This document shows positions 1-13,700 of a stretch of 64,000 bases of DNA, piece by piece. The DNA is taken from assembly GCF_001949145.1 (NCBI RefSeq), contig NW_019091358.1:416226-480225 (forward strand). The letters run 5' to 3'. Source of the DNA: Acanthaster planci (lineage: Eukaryota > Echinodermata > Asteroidea > Valvatida > Acanthasteridae). Under the pieces are notes generated by a model. That model saw only the letters and a program-made list of their open reading frames with translations, did no database searches and was not told the origin of the DNA. Numbering within the stretch: position 1 is the first letter of the stretch; each line of letters opens with the position of its first letter. The position numbers were made by a program, and so were the translations under genes.

Positions 1-2152
1 AAAAATTTATAAAAGTGACTGAAACAAAACAAGTGTCAATTGAAAGCTAAAACTAAGTCTGTATTTTCAAGATTTAGACACGACATTTTAATTTTGATCC
101 ATTCTGTTGAAGAAAATTTGATTAATTAGGGCCACATTAATAATCCTGTTTTTATCCAAAAAAGTGAAAAATAGATCCACAAAAATTTTGATCATTCTGC
201 ACGTACCTAAAAAAATACGTTTTATGTTCGAATGACAATGTTTTCATTTTTTTGAAAGGACAGGTCATTTAAAACTGATGAAACATTTCTCCACAGTTTG
301 CATCATTTGTTTTGCTTCAGTGACTTCTCATAATATTTTAGACTATGAAAATGTCCTTCCGTTACTGAAAAAGTACATTTTTAATATCTCTTTAAAAGTT
401 GCAGTGTGAATGTCATGAAAGCTAGTTATGAAAGCAAGTTTAAGTAGGCCTACAATATGGCACTGTTACTGACACAGTTGTCCTTTTTGTGATCAGTGCT
501 TCACTTGGCTTTCACTTAAACAGTACAGGTCCATTTATTGAGCAGTTCTACCAGTGTTACATTAAATTAATATCTAACAACTTTCAAGTTGTACTATACT
601 GTTGCGTACTTAAAACAGCACAAGTGTTGAGATACATGTATCTCTTCAAGCCTGTGTAGTGCTACACCGTGCTGTACATGAGCATGTCGATAACCTACCC
701 TGTCTTGTGAGTATAATTGTCAATTCTTTTCTTAGATTTCTCATTGTCATTGTAACACTATACGTGTAATTGGAAGACTGATAAATTATATTTAATTTTA
801 GAATTTTTAAATGTTCCGATTTTGATTTTGGCATAAAAGTAAATGTGCAGGTATTCCTGTTTTAATGATCAATTTTAATCAGTTTTCTGTTCATAAGTAT
901 TAGTTTAAGATGACAAAATTCATGATTTAAGTTGATAGGCACATTAAAAGTTACATACATGTACTCTACACGTACATGTACATGTTAATACAGTGGTGAG
1001 TGTTGTAGTGTAGCAGATATTACAGAGGAATCTACCGAGAAGGAAGATTGTGAAATTTGAAAGTTATCTGATGTTTTCATTTTATGAACAGGATGGCTCA
1101 AACACAAGCTGAAATGCAATGGAAGTACATATGCAGAAAGTGACAGACAGCGAAGGGTCTACATGATGGACACAGATCAAAAGAAATTGTACATTTACTT
1201 GTTGTTTGTTGCGTTCCGCGCTTTGGGTTCGAAAGCTTTGTATTCATGAATGTTGATGTAATCCTGAGTAAAAGTGGCAAGTAATTACATGTACAGTATA
1301 TTTAAATTACTGAAAAATATTGAACACAGTGCTATATTAGGCTTTGATTTCACATTGCCTTGCACTTCAAAATGTTCTTTTTGTATCATTAGTATAACAT
1401 CACATCCATCATCATCAAATCCATGGTTACAATGGGAGGGGGTGCTGAGAGCCCACCCCCCTGGGTTGGGAGAAATTCTGGTTCACTCCCCCTCCCACAA
1501 ATTCCAGCTCGACATTGTATATGAGATATAGATAATTGAAATTGTATGTTATTTCTCAATTTACATCTCGTAACTGCATAAGCTTTCTAAAGATGCTTAA
1601 AACCTAGTCACAAGTATTTAACCCGTTATACTTATCAAATGTACATACTTTGTTGTACATAACTTCCATTCTAGTCGCCTTATGGAGGTGGGAGACCTAT
1701 TATTTGAATGCAAATTAAAAGTCTTCCGAGAAGATATTATAATAAAAATAATTGGGACATCATGAAATTTCCATGAATCTAGCTGTATTAGTCCACTCTG
1801 CCAATCGAGTGTGTCGAGTGGTCCATTATAACAAGGTACTGGTAGATGCTACAAATGACCTAATCCCAAAGACCGTGCATTTCATATGTGATGCGTGCTT
1901 GGTGAGCTTTGTCATTTTGGTGCATTTTGATCTGGATACTGTCCTCTTTTCAAAACCATGGATTCCCGATTCTAGACAACCTGGATTCAAGTTGTAGACA
2001 ACCTAGAATCCTACATTTAATATATCTGAAAACAAAAGGGTGCCAATATTGATTTGAAGTTTATACGCACCCAAACGACAAAGCTCACCATGTGAAGGCT
2101 GTTGCAGATCACATCACATCTGTGCACACTGTAGTGTCCTACTCCTACAATG
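1..2152. other. Spacer, no gene recognised
   Basis: AT-rich DNA with scattered TACATGTA motifs. The only protein-like stretch is an open frame of about 57 codons on the plus strand at about 1092-1248, after a possible acceptor. It contains a motif reading WLKHKLKCNG and I cannot assign it to a family. An exon of an upstream gene is possible but weakly supported. Confidence 0.5.
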
Positions 2153-2405
2153 CATATGGGTCATTCTATAAATTCAGGGTCCAAAAGTGTGACATTTTTG
2201 TGTCCTTCTACACCTGGCCTGTCTCATTTGACGTGGAAATACCACTGACGTTGATTTTAAACTATTTCTCTCTGTTTGACAGGTACTTTGAATCAATTTA
2301 TCTCTCTTGGAAATTAGAAAAAACGTTCTGAACTTACAAAATCATGTCAGGTGTAACAGGGACACAAAAGAAATCATATCCCTAATTTATAGAATGACCC
2401 ATATG
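2153..2405. mobile_element. MITE with CATATGGGTC ends (family 1, copy 1)
   Basis: Imperfect terminal inverted repeats of about 60 bp start CATATGGGTCATTCTATAAA and end with the reverse complement. The 253-bp element has no coding capacity. A second copy of the family lies at 29031-29294 with the same end sequence. Both are foldback-type non-autonomous DNA transposons; the superfamily is not clear from the ends. Confidence 0.8.
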
Positions 2406-4615
2406 TACTGCTTGTCCATGTTCTAGACGTGCTGATTTTAAATATTTAAAATACTCAAACCATGCTCAGATTAACTTGAGTATTGTAGTTTTACATTTTT
2501 TATTCTGTTAAATATGTAAACGTAATGTAGCCCGTTGAGGCAACATATGTCAATATGCCAAATGAAAGATACCTGTATTTTCTTTCTTGAAAAACCTGAA
2601 TTTGACCTACGTGTAAGCTTGACCCATTTTCATCCTAACAACGTTCCAGGGCAGCTTATGGCATACCGTGTAAACAAGCATGATCGCAGTATGTTCTAGA
2701 TCTTGGGGTTTGGTGTGATTCTATGCTGGTTTTTATCCAGACATTAATTCTATGTGGCCTTTTGAATTTTCATTAAATCTGACATTATTATAGTATTTGG
2801 AGGCATGTATCAATGGTTTTTGTAAAGAGCTTTGAAATTGTTACAAAAAGGAAACTTTCATCGGACCTTTTATTTGAAATACACTTACTGTAAGTGCAAC
2901 TGAAGCATTGGGCTCTCCAAACAAGAAGTGTAAATTATTAACCCTCCTTCTGCTGGAACCGTCAAAAACAGTAAAAAATTCCTTCCGCTTGATGCCCTCA
3001 GCACACAGACACATACTGTACATGGGAAATCGGACTGGGTTTGACTGATAGGACATTATTGGATATGTTAGGCTTTAGTTTGCGTTTGTTGAAACTGCTT
3101 TATACTTTACCTGCCAAGAAAGTGACGTAGCAATAATTGTACACAAGTACGTGCAGCTAGACAAAATGCATTTTAGTTACAAGAAGCAATGGAACAGTGT
3201 CGATTTCTGATTTGATAACATTGCAGAATGTACGTTCATCAGAAAATGTACACGTATGTAGTTTGCAAGATGGCATCTCTGAAGTACAAGTTTCTTACAT
3301 AATGAAGTTAAATAGGGAGGAAACAGGTCAAGTCAAAATTGTCCCTTCAACAACTTCGGAGATAGTGACACCATTTTGGGAAACTTGTGTATAACAAATC
3401 ATTTCTGTCCACTTTCATGAAAATATGGCAAACAAATTTCTCATGTAAAAAGTAACTATCTTTGATGTGTTACAAGAGGGTTCCCTTTCATTTCTTGACG
3501 TCAGCAATCCTGGTGGTTGAATGAATGGTGATCAAAATACATTTTGGTAACTTTGTTGGGCGTAGGCAAATGCTTTTGTTATAATCCAATGCACTTCCAA
3601 TTACCCCAGAAGCTGAGGTTATGCATCTTTCCATTGCAGTCACTAATGTTGCAGTCAGTGGTGTTGCCCAAGATATGGGCCTCCAGGTTTCACAATTCAA
3701 CCTGCCACTTCATTCAATTCCAAAGCTATGAATGATTGAAACAATTCCTTCAGTTTGATTTTAAATTACCGTACTTTTAGTTTGATATCTTATGATGCCG
3801 TAGTGACATCATAAAAGATATCTGAGCATCAAGATTTATGGTAGCTAGCAACATACACTTGAACTTTGACCCTTCATTAACCCAGGAAGGGAATGTGAGA
3901 TGAATTCATAACCCGAGACAAAATTGTTGTCCAATAACAGATTTGTCAGATACCCGAATACAAAGTAGATACCTGTGTCAGTTTGTGAGATCTAGCTTAT
4001 ACAGTAGAAGTTGATCGTTAAAAAAAACTGTGGAGGCTTTTTTTTTAAAACCTGATGTCATCTGGATATAACATCAAGGGATCAGGGTTTATATTTGTGC
4101 AAAGTTTCAAATTTATGTGGTGTACTTTTTTAGGGAAAAGCCGTAGAGAATTATCCTGAGAAAATGAAGTAGCAAGATGTCTGACTACAAACCCAATAGG
4201 AGACTAGGCAATGGACAAATCATCTAATAGCTTCCATGAATGACTGAAGTGTGTTTCATCTTTGTGAGAATTTTTGAGATGCAGCATAATTTGGCTTAAA
4301 AATGGCTTCATTTAAATCCTGAAATGAAGGACTTGTCACAGTGCCACATTTTCCTTCTTAGAAAAATAAATTGCAATTTGCAACTCCACAAAGTTGTCTC
4401 ATGTTAAGAAGACTCTTTGCCGCTACACCGACACAACAAAGCAAGAGCTGAGGGGTCTGTGTTGGACCAGCATCAATTGTAACACATCTGGGATGTGTAC
4501 GACCAGAACTCTACTTCATGATCAGTGATGATATTTGACGGCGAAAAAATTACTCTGAAATAGACACTGGAAGTTAATGTGTGATGTAATGTTTACGTGA
4601 TGTTTGCATTTGCAG
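2406..4615. other. Spacer upstream of the ENTPD-like gene
   Basis: No recognisable gene. A short palindrome at about 3783-3822 (GATATCTTATGATG facing CATCATAAAAGATATC) is the only structure noted. The promoter and any 5' noncoding exon of the downstream gene probably lie here but cannot be placed by eye. Confidence 0.45.
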
Positions 4616-4741
4616 GAGCTGTTCCACCTTTATGGTTCAGGATACTTCAGCACATTTGCACACTTGGCCCATGAATTGAATTGGCTCTTCTACAATGCAA
4701 CAGCCACAGTGCTCCTGTGGGCTTCAGTGGAATACCTGTGA
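4616..4741 (+). CDS. Possible terminal exon of an unidentified upstream gene
   Basis: After a good acceptor (TTTGCATTTGCAG) there is a 42-codon frame ending in TGA, with a hydrophobic protein-like composition (motifs HLYGSGYFSTFAH and NWLFYNATATVLLW). It ends only 42 nt before the ENTPD-like start codon, with no visible splice donor between. It is either the last exon of a small membrane protein transcribed just upstream, a short upstream ORF in the ENTPD leader, or chance. I do not recognise the family, and no earlier exon could be linked to it. Confidence 0.25.
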   Translation, partial: ELFHLYGSGYFSTFAHLAHELNWLFYNATATVLLWASVEYL

Positions 4742-4783
4742 CTCGTAGGTGGCTAGCCAGACTGAAATGTCAGAGCCAACGTC

Positions 4784-7700
4784 ATGGCATTAATGCAGGT
4801 ACGACCCAACTACAAACTCATCAGTGTCTTGGTGGTTGTTGCGTTGACACTGTTTCTTGTCTTCACCTCTATGTACAACGGAGGCACAACGGGAAGGGCT
4901 TCCCTACCCGGACACAAGGCACTCCTCAGCAGCACACGCGGTTGGCAGGCTGGCAGTCTTCCGATGCTTAGCAGTGACGACGTCGCCTGGAGCGAACTGT
5001 TCCAGGAATCGCTAGTAAAGAATGACTTTTACGGGGTGATGTTCGATGCAGGCAGTACTGGCTCGAGAGTACACATTTTTCACTTTCAAAATGATTTTAA
5101 CGGTAAGTTGTCTCCTCATAGCAAGCAACTCTCTTTGAGTAAAGGAGCCAACACATGCTACTGCATTTTGTTTGTTTCACTTTATGAGGATGCCATCTTT
5201 GTATGTAAAACGTCGTCATCAAGTGTGCTCAACACGTTTTAAATTGAAGTTGCACAAGACTAACATAATGCCATGGGCTGCTTGTCAAAGCATGCCCTGA
5301 CAAATTAAGGTACATTTTTATAGGCGGTCCTTCCAGAGAACAGCAGTGTATGTCTTGGAAACCGAAACATTGTATGCCACAAGTACCTTCAAGTTTAAGC
5401 TAGTGCTTTACACGGATGCATCTTTGTGCTGAAGTAGTTTGTGGATTTGAATGTATACATCTTCACAGGGGGTCCGCCAGTACTAATTGCAGAGGTGTTC
5501 AATAAGACAGAGCACGGCCTGGGTGAATTTGCTGACAGTCCACAAAAGGTGAGGCAGCCTAAACATTGATTTCCTCTTTCCTCGGAAGTTGTATACAAAG
5601 CATTGCTGCAGTACATGTTTGGTACTTGTGTGACTTGTGTGTAATGCACCCTTTGGTAGCAAAACTTAATCTGATATTTTAGGTTGAACATCAGTTTTTG
5701 ACCCTGTGTTGCTCTGTCCTTGCGGAAATTCTCAACACTGCTTTTGACTCCGGCAATAAACATGGCTCATTAGTGAGGTTGTCTGAGCCACAGTAATGAA
5801 TCTCTTAGGCTGCAGTATTTGTATAGTCAAGAGATCTTGTTCAGTCAGTGTTCGCTATCTTGTCTGAAATTGCACTAAATACCTCGGGTTTGTGGAAACT
5901 TGGGAGTTGAAGATCAGAGGAAGGAAGTGGATCAGAAGCAAACAGAGAGAGGCAGATTAGAAACAAACATGGTGCTCAGGAACAAACATACAGAAACCAG
6001 CCGAATCCAGACCTACACTTGATGTCAGTATAAAGCATTTCTATAGCCAAAGGGTAGTGGATAGCATGAATAAATTGCCAGGAAGTGCCATCCAAACACC
6101 CACACTTTTCTGCTTCGAGCAGAGTTTAAGTAACGTGGGGTTTTAATGGATGAATGAGGTTCCCATCACCCTGCCACTTCTCCTCTGTACATGATACGAA
6201 GATGGAGGAGTGGCCTTCAATAAATAAGCAACCCTCAGTGTCGTAGTCCAGTATTTTTCCATGAGTATAAGTTCAAAGTGCTTTGGTAAGAGTACAAGGA
6301 CGGGGAAATGTTTCTTGAGAGTTGGAGTACAAGTACATTTTCATGAGTATGAGTACAGCAAAAAGTACTCAAGTATTAGTATTCATGAGTACTACAACAT
6401 TGTCATGATGTACCAGCAAGAAGAGTGACTTTGATTGTACCACAGAGGCCAATAGAATTAGCAATGTGCACTTTGTTTTGGCTAATGGGCACACCTGGGA
6501 AGTTTGGTTTTTCTCTACAGGAAGTTTGGTTTTTACTCTACAGGGCTAACAGGTTATGATGATCTCATAGTTTACACCATAAAATGCACTGCTGTAGCAT
6601 TTAATGTTAACTGCGGAACTAATTCAAGTGGGTGCTGAACACGCCTTCATTGAAGGCCCTGACTAGGAGCCCGAGTATGAGTCCTTTTCAAAGAGTACGA
6701 GTACTTTGGTGAGGGTGTGAGTACGGGGAAATTTGTTCTTTGAGAGCGCGAGTAAGACTACATCTTCATGAGTACAGAAATACCGGTAGCACTGGAATAC
6801 GAGTATTACAACACTGTTCAGTTGTGAGAAATGAAATCCCACGCAGAATATCTCCTGGTTAACCCTACTGTAGTGTGGAAAGACCGAAGAAGCAAAAGGG
6901 ACATTTCACTTAAACATGTACATGTACTTGTTCCTATGGGGACAAACATTCATCATTCAGCCCCCTCCCCCAATTTTTCCCCCCTCCTCCAGGGTTTATA
7001 GTACAGACAATTGCAGACTCACGTTGTCGAGTCATGGGACTAGACCAGCTTTATTATGATCATAAGCTGACAACAAACAATTTGGTATCCATAGTCTGCT
7101 CTCATTGTTCAACATCGATCTCACGAGTGACACACGTTTGAAATTGATGTGCAGACGCTGGGCAGAGACCAAAGACTTGGGGGGGGCTTACATTGATTTT
7201 TTTAGGGGGGAGGACCAAAAACAGTGCCGGAACAGAGAAATATCCCACAACTCAGCCTCAATTTGCCTAACAAAATAAATTGTTCCATTAACGTGGTGAA
7301 GGCCTGCCTGTGCTTGCTCACACTCTAACTGGCTCTCAATCACTGGCCCTATGGCTTTGATAAATGTTTAATCAGTTTCACCCCATAAAGTTCATTTGCC
7401 ATTTTCACATGCATGTAGTGCCCAGTTTTCCCATCACTTTGCAGCCATTTGAAGTGAATGCTTATTGCGCATCTGTCATACACACATTTGTCGTGATAGT
7501 TTTGGCACTAAACTTCTGTGGTCTACCTGTTTTCATTTGTGGACGCAGGCAGTGGAGAGTGTGCGGGGTCTGCTCAACGTAGCCACAGAATCAATCCCAT
7601 CAGAGTTCTGGGCATCGACCCCTGTGGCTCTGAAGGCCACAGCCGGACTGAGACTTCTGCCCTTAGACAAAGCCCAGTCCCTACTGGATGCTGTGAGTAC

Positions 7701-10700
7701 ACGTAGACCAACTTATAAAGTTGTTGGTTCAGGCATGGTGGGGAAAGTGTGTTTCATCGTGTGCCCGGTAAAATGGGAAGCATGATATCAGCAGAAAAAT
7801 TGTTCCCGGCAAAATGGCGTAAGGAACACACTTTCTTTATTTAGTAAAAATGGACAAAATTTACTCAAAAATCAACACAGGCTGTACAGACAGCAACCTT
7901 TGAACAACTTATTGAACAACTTGAAATTTTTTTTTACTTTTTGCAGAGAAAAGAATAAAACTGTTGCAAACATACTTGTATGTCCTTTTTGCCGGGAAAC
8001 GTTTTTTGGTAGTGATCATACTTCCCGACAAAAGGGTGTAAGCGCTCAAGTCCTTCTTCCAGGCACATGACAGTTTGATAATCATGCTTTTTTCATCTTT
8101 TCCTTTTAACATTTAAGAGGAGTAGAAAGTTGTGAAAATTACAAAGGGTCCAAATGTTTGTGTCCACTGCCCTGTGGAGTTATAAAACTAGCAATGGCTA
8201 CCCTCAGTAAAATGAACTACGCCAGTGTGTAAAACCCTTTCATGTAATTTCTTGTGGTTTTTTTTTTCTCATGAGCATTGAATCTGACAAGACTCTTTTT
8301 ATACTTTCACAGGTGTATCAGTTATTTGTACAGTCGCCATTTCTAGTTGACACCCAAAATAATACTGTCACTATTATCGATGGGATCCACGAAGGAGAAT
8401 ACATTTGGTTCACCGTCAATTTTCTGAGAGGTTGGTCCGTGTATTTTTTCCCTCTTCAAAGCAGCAACGACATCTCAGGAATGGCAGCACATGTTTTCCA
8501 TGCACAAGTTAGAATTTAGAAGAAAAGCTCGTTATAAATCTGCACACCAGTAGCAGACAGTCAGAATGTTGAAGCTGGGATGTCACTGCCTAAATTGGTA
8601 TGGTGAGGTAGGGGGTACTGCTTCTGCTGGGTAGGATTGGTTTCCCAGATCTCTCAAAATCCACTTAGAGGCAGTTGAAGATTTTGTAGGATTGAGAAAG
8701 GTAGTGTCCAACTGCTGCATTGATAACTTTATTGGGTATGTGTATCAGAATTTAAGAATATATAATGTGTTATTCCGATCTTGGAAAATGAAGGTTTGTT
8801 TAAGGATCCTGACTGTTCCTCGCATAAACACCAAGGGAGTCGTTACAGTTAGTGAAAATTTTAAGATAGAGTAACGTATTTGCTGACTTGAATTGCAGTT
8901 ATTTCTTTAATCAGTGTTTGCACAGAATATTCCAAGTTTAACTTTGTCTCTCCGTAGAGCAAGGGTTGCTCTTATCTCTGAAGTGAACATCGTGATAATG
9001 TATGTAGTAGGCTCTCCCAGGAGATCCAAGCTTTATTGTTCTGTTAGCATCATACAAGCTTTTGAAAATATTTTTCTGCCCTTGCTCTCAACTCTTACTT
9101 TTGGATGGGGCTTTTTGCCTCACAAGCTTACACACTTGTCCCGTGGTCACCGTCATATGTCAGTGTTTTTGATCCTCAGGGATTCTTGGGACACAAGATC
9201 ATTCTTCTAACACCATGGGAGTGCTGGACCTGGGGGGAGGGTCAACTCAAATCACGTTTGCGCCCAGACACCAGGAGACCATTGATGAGGGAATGCCGCT
9301 GGGCTTAATCAAGCAGTTCAAGTTCAGGGAAGAGACCTTCCAGCTGTACACGCACAGGTAGGATGGAACTGCTGTTGGCTGATTTGCCCAATAATCCTCC
9401 CGTATTTTTCACCATCCATCAGCAGGTGGATGTTGAAGGATATGGGACCTAGTGTTGGCTCCCTGTCAGCTCTGCATGGTTGCCCTGTAAAAGATTGAAA
9501 GGATACCAATTGTGCCATCGGGCATTCTCCACAGTGGGTTTTTTGTTTTGGGTGTTTTTTAAAGCTTCAAATATGCACAGAGAATGTCAGAAAGGCTATG
9601 TTTTGCAGTGCATTGAGGGAGATGGTTGATAACTGTACTCACCAAGCTGCGCACAGGGAACTTGAATTATTCCCAATGTTTGTTTGTCAGGGAAGAAGGT
9701 TTGTAAGTATATTTCAACTAGCAGTTGTAATAAATTGTTCTTCTTTCTGTTGTATGGAATGTTGTAATTAATCGAAGATATCCCCAAGACTGGCCACATT
9801 GTTTACTGACGAATGCAAATTACCAGAAGTTGGCCGTGATCTGGATCTTGATCAGTGATCCTAACGTTGGTTCGCACCATCCATTAGGGGAGTTTTGGTG
9901 TCCGTAAACCAATGACGCATCACTGATTGTCATCCAGATCCTTGTGCAACTAACTCGGCCTTGGCTGTTAAGGGGATCCTGTGGGATCCCTGTCAAATTG
10001 ATTGGCCCATAAGTCTGTTTAGAATGAAGCAGTGGGCATCTGGAATGTTGTCAGTACTGAGTTACTTTGTCCACAGTGTGATGAGAAATGTCCTTGTTGC
10101 AAAGTCCTTAGTACTGTAGATTTGAATTTTTTTTAAAATCCACTGTGGACCTACCTAGGAGTGTACAAATATAGCATGGTTTGAGGTTGGACAGTTGATG
10201 TTAGTCCTCTGAGGTATTTGGAGTTGACAAACTAGTTCCAGCGAGGCGAAGCTGAGGGAACTAGTTTGTCAACTCCCAATACCGAGGGGAGCTAACATGG
10301 ACTGTCCAACTGAAATAAACCATATCAGATTTGTTTACTGTACCTCATTCATATTTTATTTTGATAACCTCTGAAAATAAAAACATCATCATGAAAGAAA
10401 AGTCCAATCCTTTTGAGACACAGTAATTTTTGAGTGTTTCCACTGCATTTTGGACAACCTTCTTAGTGGTGGAGACATCGCTCTGCTGAAGAAAAACGCT
10501 GATTGTCTTTTACGTGTGCCGCCATCTTTTCATGAGCTGCAAACTGCTATTAGGCTGGTGCCGCCACGAGTGCATAGTTTACCCCAGGCGACAGTTCCCG
10601 GATTTTCTGCTACGGCGCCTGCTTTTTTAACAGTCACACGGGTAAGCCGGGTGACAGTTAAAAATGCATGCGTATTTACTCCTTGCGTGAACGATCGCGT

Positions 10701-13700
10701 GTGGGCTTGACAAACAGCAAAAATAATGACTGGAGCGTGACCGTGAATGCACCAATGAGAGTTCGGCGATCCATCATGAATATGTATGAGGTATAGTAGT
10801 ACCTTTCGTTGTCTTATTTTCCCTGAAGTTAGATTCCCTGCCCAACTCCAACCCAGCGATCCTGTTACCATGTCATTTTTTCCCCCGTAGTTATCTTGGC
10901 CTTGGCCTGAAGGAAGCTCGACTCGAGACCTTAAGGCTTGAACAACAGATGATGGCTTCAGTACCTTCAAGTACCCAGGCCCACAGAGATTCAGGTAACT
11001 CTCAGTGTCCTCCTATTGATTTCCCTGTGATCTGTGCTGCTGTAGAGTAGCACATGAGTGAATAATTTGCTGAGAGGATGTTTTCATGCAGCTGTGTAAA
11101 AGTACCTGTGATTTCTTTTTTCTGTGACACAGTACTTATAAACAGAATCTTGACCAGTTTTCTGAATACCAGCTGGCAAAGTTCTGCCATTCCATGGGGC
11201 TTGGTGAATGATCATGGAATGTGTGGCCAGATATGTCTGAATTAAGTAGCAGCATTGCATTGTACATGCACTTGACACTATATGATTAATGAATGTTTAA
11301 CCACTTGCTGCGGGGTGTTTTTAAAAATGCAGTGCACACATACGGGAGATTTTCAAGATTTTCAGTTTTCAAAATTCTTCAAAAATTCATCATTTCATTT
11401 AATGGTTGTTTACACCCACACGAATGACTGTTTGTTGCTACTGTAAGCTGACAGGCAACCTTTGTTGACTCCTGAGTATATCAGCCAGGCCTGCCACCCT
11501 GTAAAGAGAGCCCAGAATTGTGAGATGTTGCGTAATATCCTTTGTCCCCAGTGAATGTAAGGTGCATCTTTTCAACGTGGCTGGATTAGCATGCAGCGGT
11601 GCTGTGTCGCTCATTAATGGGGCCCTGGAGCTATGCCCCAAAACAGTGGTATACCCCTATCCCTCCTCAATCCTCCAAAATCCTTCGGGGGTTTTGGAGG
11701 ATTTTGTAGGATTAACGGTGAATGGCAAAAGTTCATGGTTGATTGTGAAGGATGCCATGCATGACGGTCGTGGGTTAGACCTTGTGTTGTTTTTGCTTAG
11801 TCATGCATAAATTCATCCTGATATTTCTTTTGAATCAACCAAACTGCTCAAGAATGCCATTCGCACTGCCTCAACATAACAACAGGAATTACCAGGGGAT
11901 TTTGAAGGATTGAGGCAGTAGGCACACCTCCAAGTAACATTTTCAAGAAATTTTGGAGGATTTTGGAGGATTGAGGGAGAATCCAATTTTTTCACCCCCA
12001 AAATTGGAGGATTTGGGAGTATTTAGGAGGTCCCTAGCAAAACGGACCGAGGAGGTTAGGGATACATGTACTGTTTAAAAACAGTGATGGATTACCTTTG
12101 AAAAATGCAGGTCTTTGGTTCCAAGTACTGTCCTTTGTTACACGGACCAGCTCTTTTGTCCCATTTCGGGTACCCCAGCTCTGCGTATAAACCATGGTGC
12201 TTGAAAAGGAGTTCCGCGGCAGTAAGTGGTTTAACTTAGCATTGAAGCTGAACTACATGTGAGCCCATTGCTTGTGTAAAAATGTCTTCTCTGGAGGTCC
12301 CAGGCTAGTTTGTGTTGGTCTCTTAGTCTCGGCCTTAATCTTGGAAATCTCCACGTGTCAATGGGATTGTGGTTATTGACAGAGGCAGACTTGAAGATTG
12401 GCTGGTGTTGAGACTAGGGCCGTTTTCCAATACTCAACTTCGTCTCCTTCTCAGGCTTCGTTCCCAAAACCAAAGTAATCCAATGTAATCTAAACACCAG
12501 AAGCGTTTAAATAGCATTTAAATTACATCGAATTACTGTAATTTTTGACTTTCTTGCATATTATTTGATGTTCTATGGCACTGTTAGACTGATTACTACG
12601 CTTACAACTTCAAAGTCAGCTAGTTAAAAAACAGTTGAAGCCTGAGACGGAGCCGAAGTTGAGTATTGGAAAACAGCCTAAGACTTTTTGAAAATGAACA
12701 ATCAGACTTCTTCCATGTTAGCTATTATGACTTGAACTTTCATTTGCGTAAATAAATTCTTGAACAAAGACACAAAGATGTCTTTGACAAAGACACCAAA
12801 ATGTTTCCAAGAGTGCATAAAACAACAAATTGAGAGATTTTCAAGTAGCTGTCTGGTTTGATCCGTGGAAATTGCAATTAAAGGCACATCAGTTCAAGGA
12901 GATGAAGCCCTTGTAATCATTTAAACCCTTCCACTGGCTCATTAATTACTTTCCATGCTAATATTAGCCAAGCTTTTTTGCACAATTTCATAATTGTTGA
13001 ATATGCTCAACTGTTGACTGGATGTTTTTCATGAGAAAAGGGCATAGCTGTGCTACATGGTAACATGTATCCTATAAACTGTTGTGTACTTGTAATAGGC
13101 AGCTGTGCCTTCTTGGAATGATCTGCCTTGATTGTTTATTAAAAGCTCTTGCATTATTATCTAATCAACTTATTATGCATAATTGTGGCTATTTATATAA
13201 CCGAAAATGGGTCACTTGGGAGACATTCCCATTGGAACGTGCACAAAATTCATTAAACTTTACCGCCCCATGATTCAATATTCCCTAATCCGATTTTAAC
13301 CAAAGTTTGCCTGTTTTCCTTTCAGACCCTAATCTATCATCTCTCAAAATGTGGACAAAAAATTTTCCTCCTTTTGGTAGTTGGAACATTAGGGAGACAT
13401 TGCCTAATGATCGATGTCTCCCTAATGTTGAAAAATTTACCACAAAATGTCTCCCAAGTGACCTATTTGTAAATATTGCTGTTGTGTCAACTCACTGTCT
13501 TACATAAACTAATAAAAACCAACAAAAATTTCCATTATGATACATGCCCTGTTTTTTGTGAAATTGATGAAGATTGTATGCATACTTAAAAGTTACGCAT
13601 AGTCAAATTATAGTGATACATGCACTGGGGAAATCACAAATGCTGTATTAAAGGAGAGGAGGCCCATATCAGAGTGACACTTACCTCATACAAACGTGAA

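Noticed and set aside
10530-10970. 146-codon minus-strand frame
   Set aside because: It overlaps ENTPD exon 6 antisense and a hairpin; no family resemblance.
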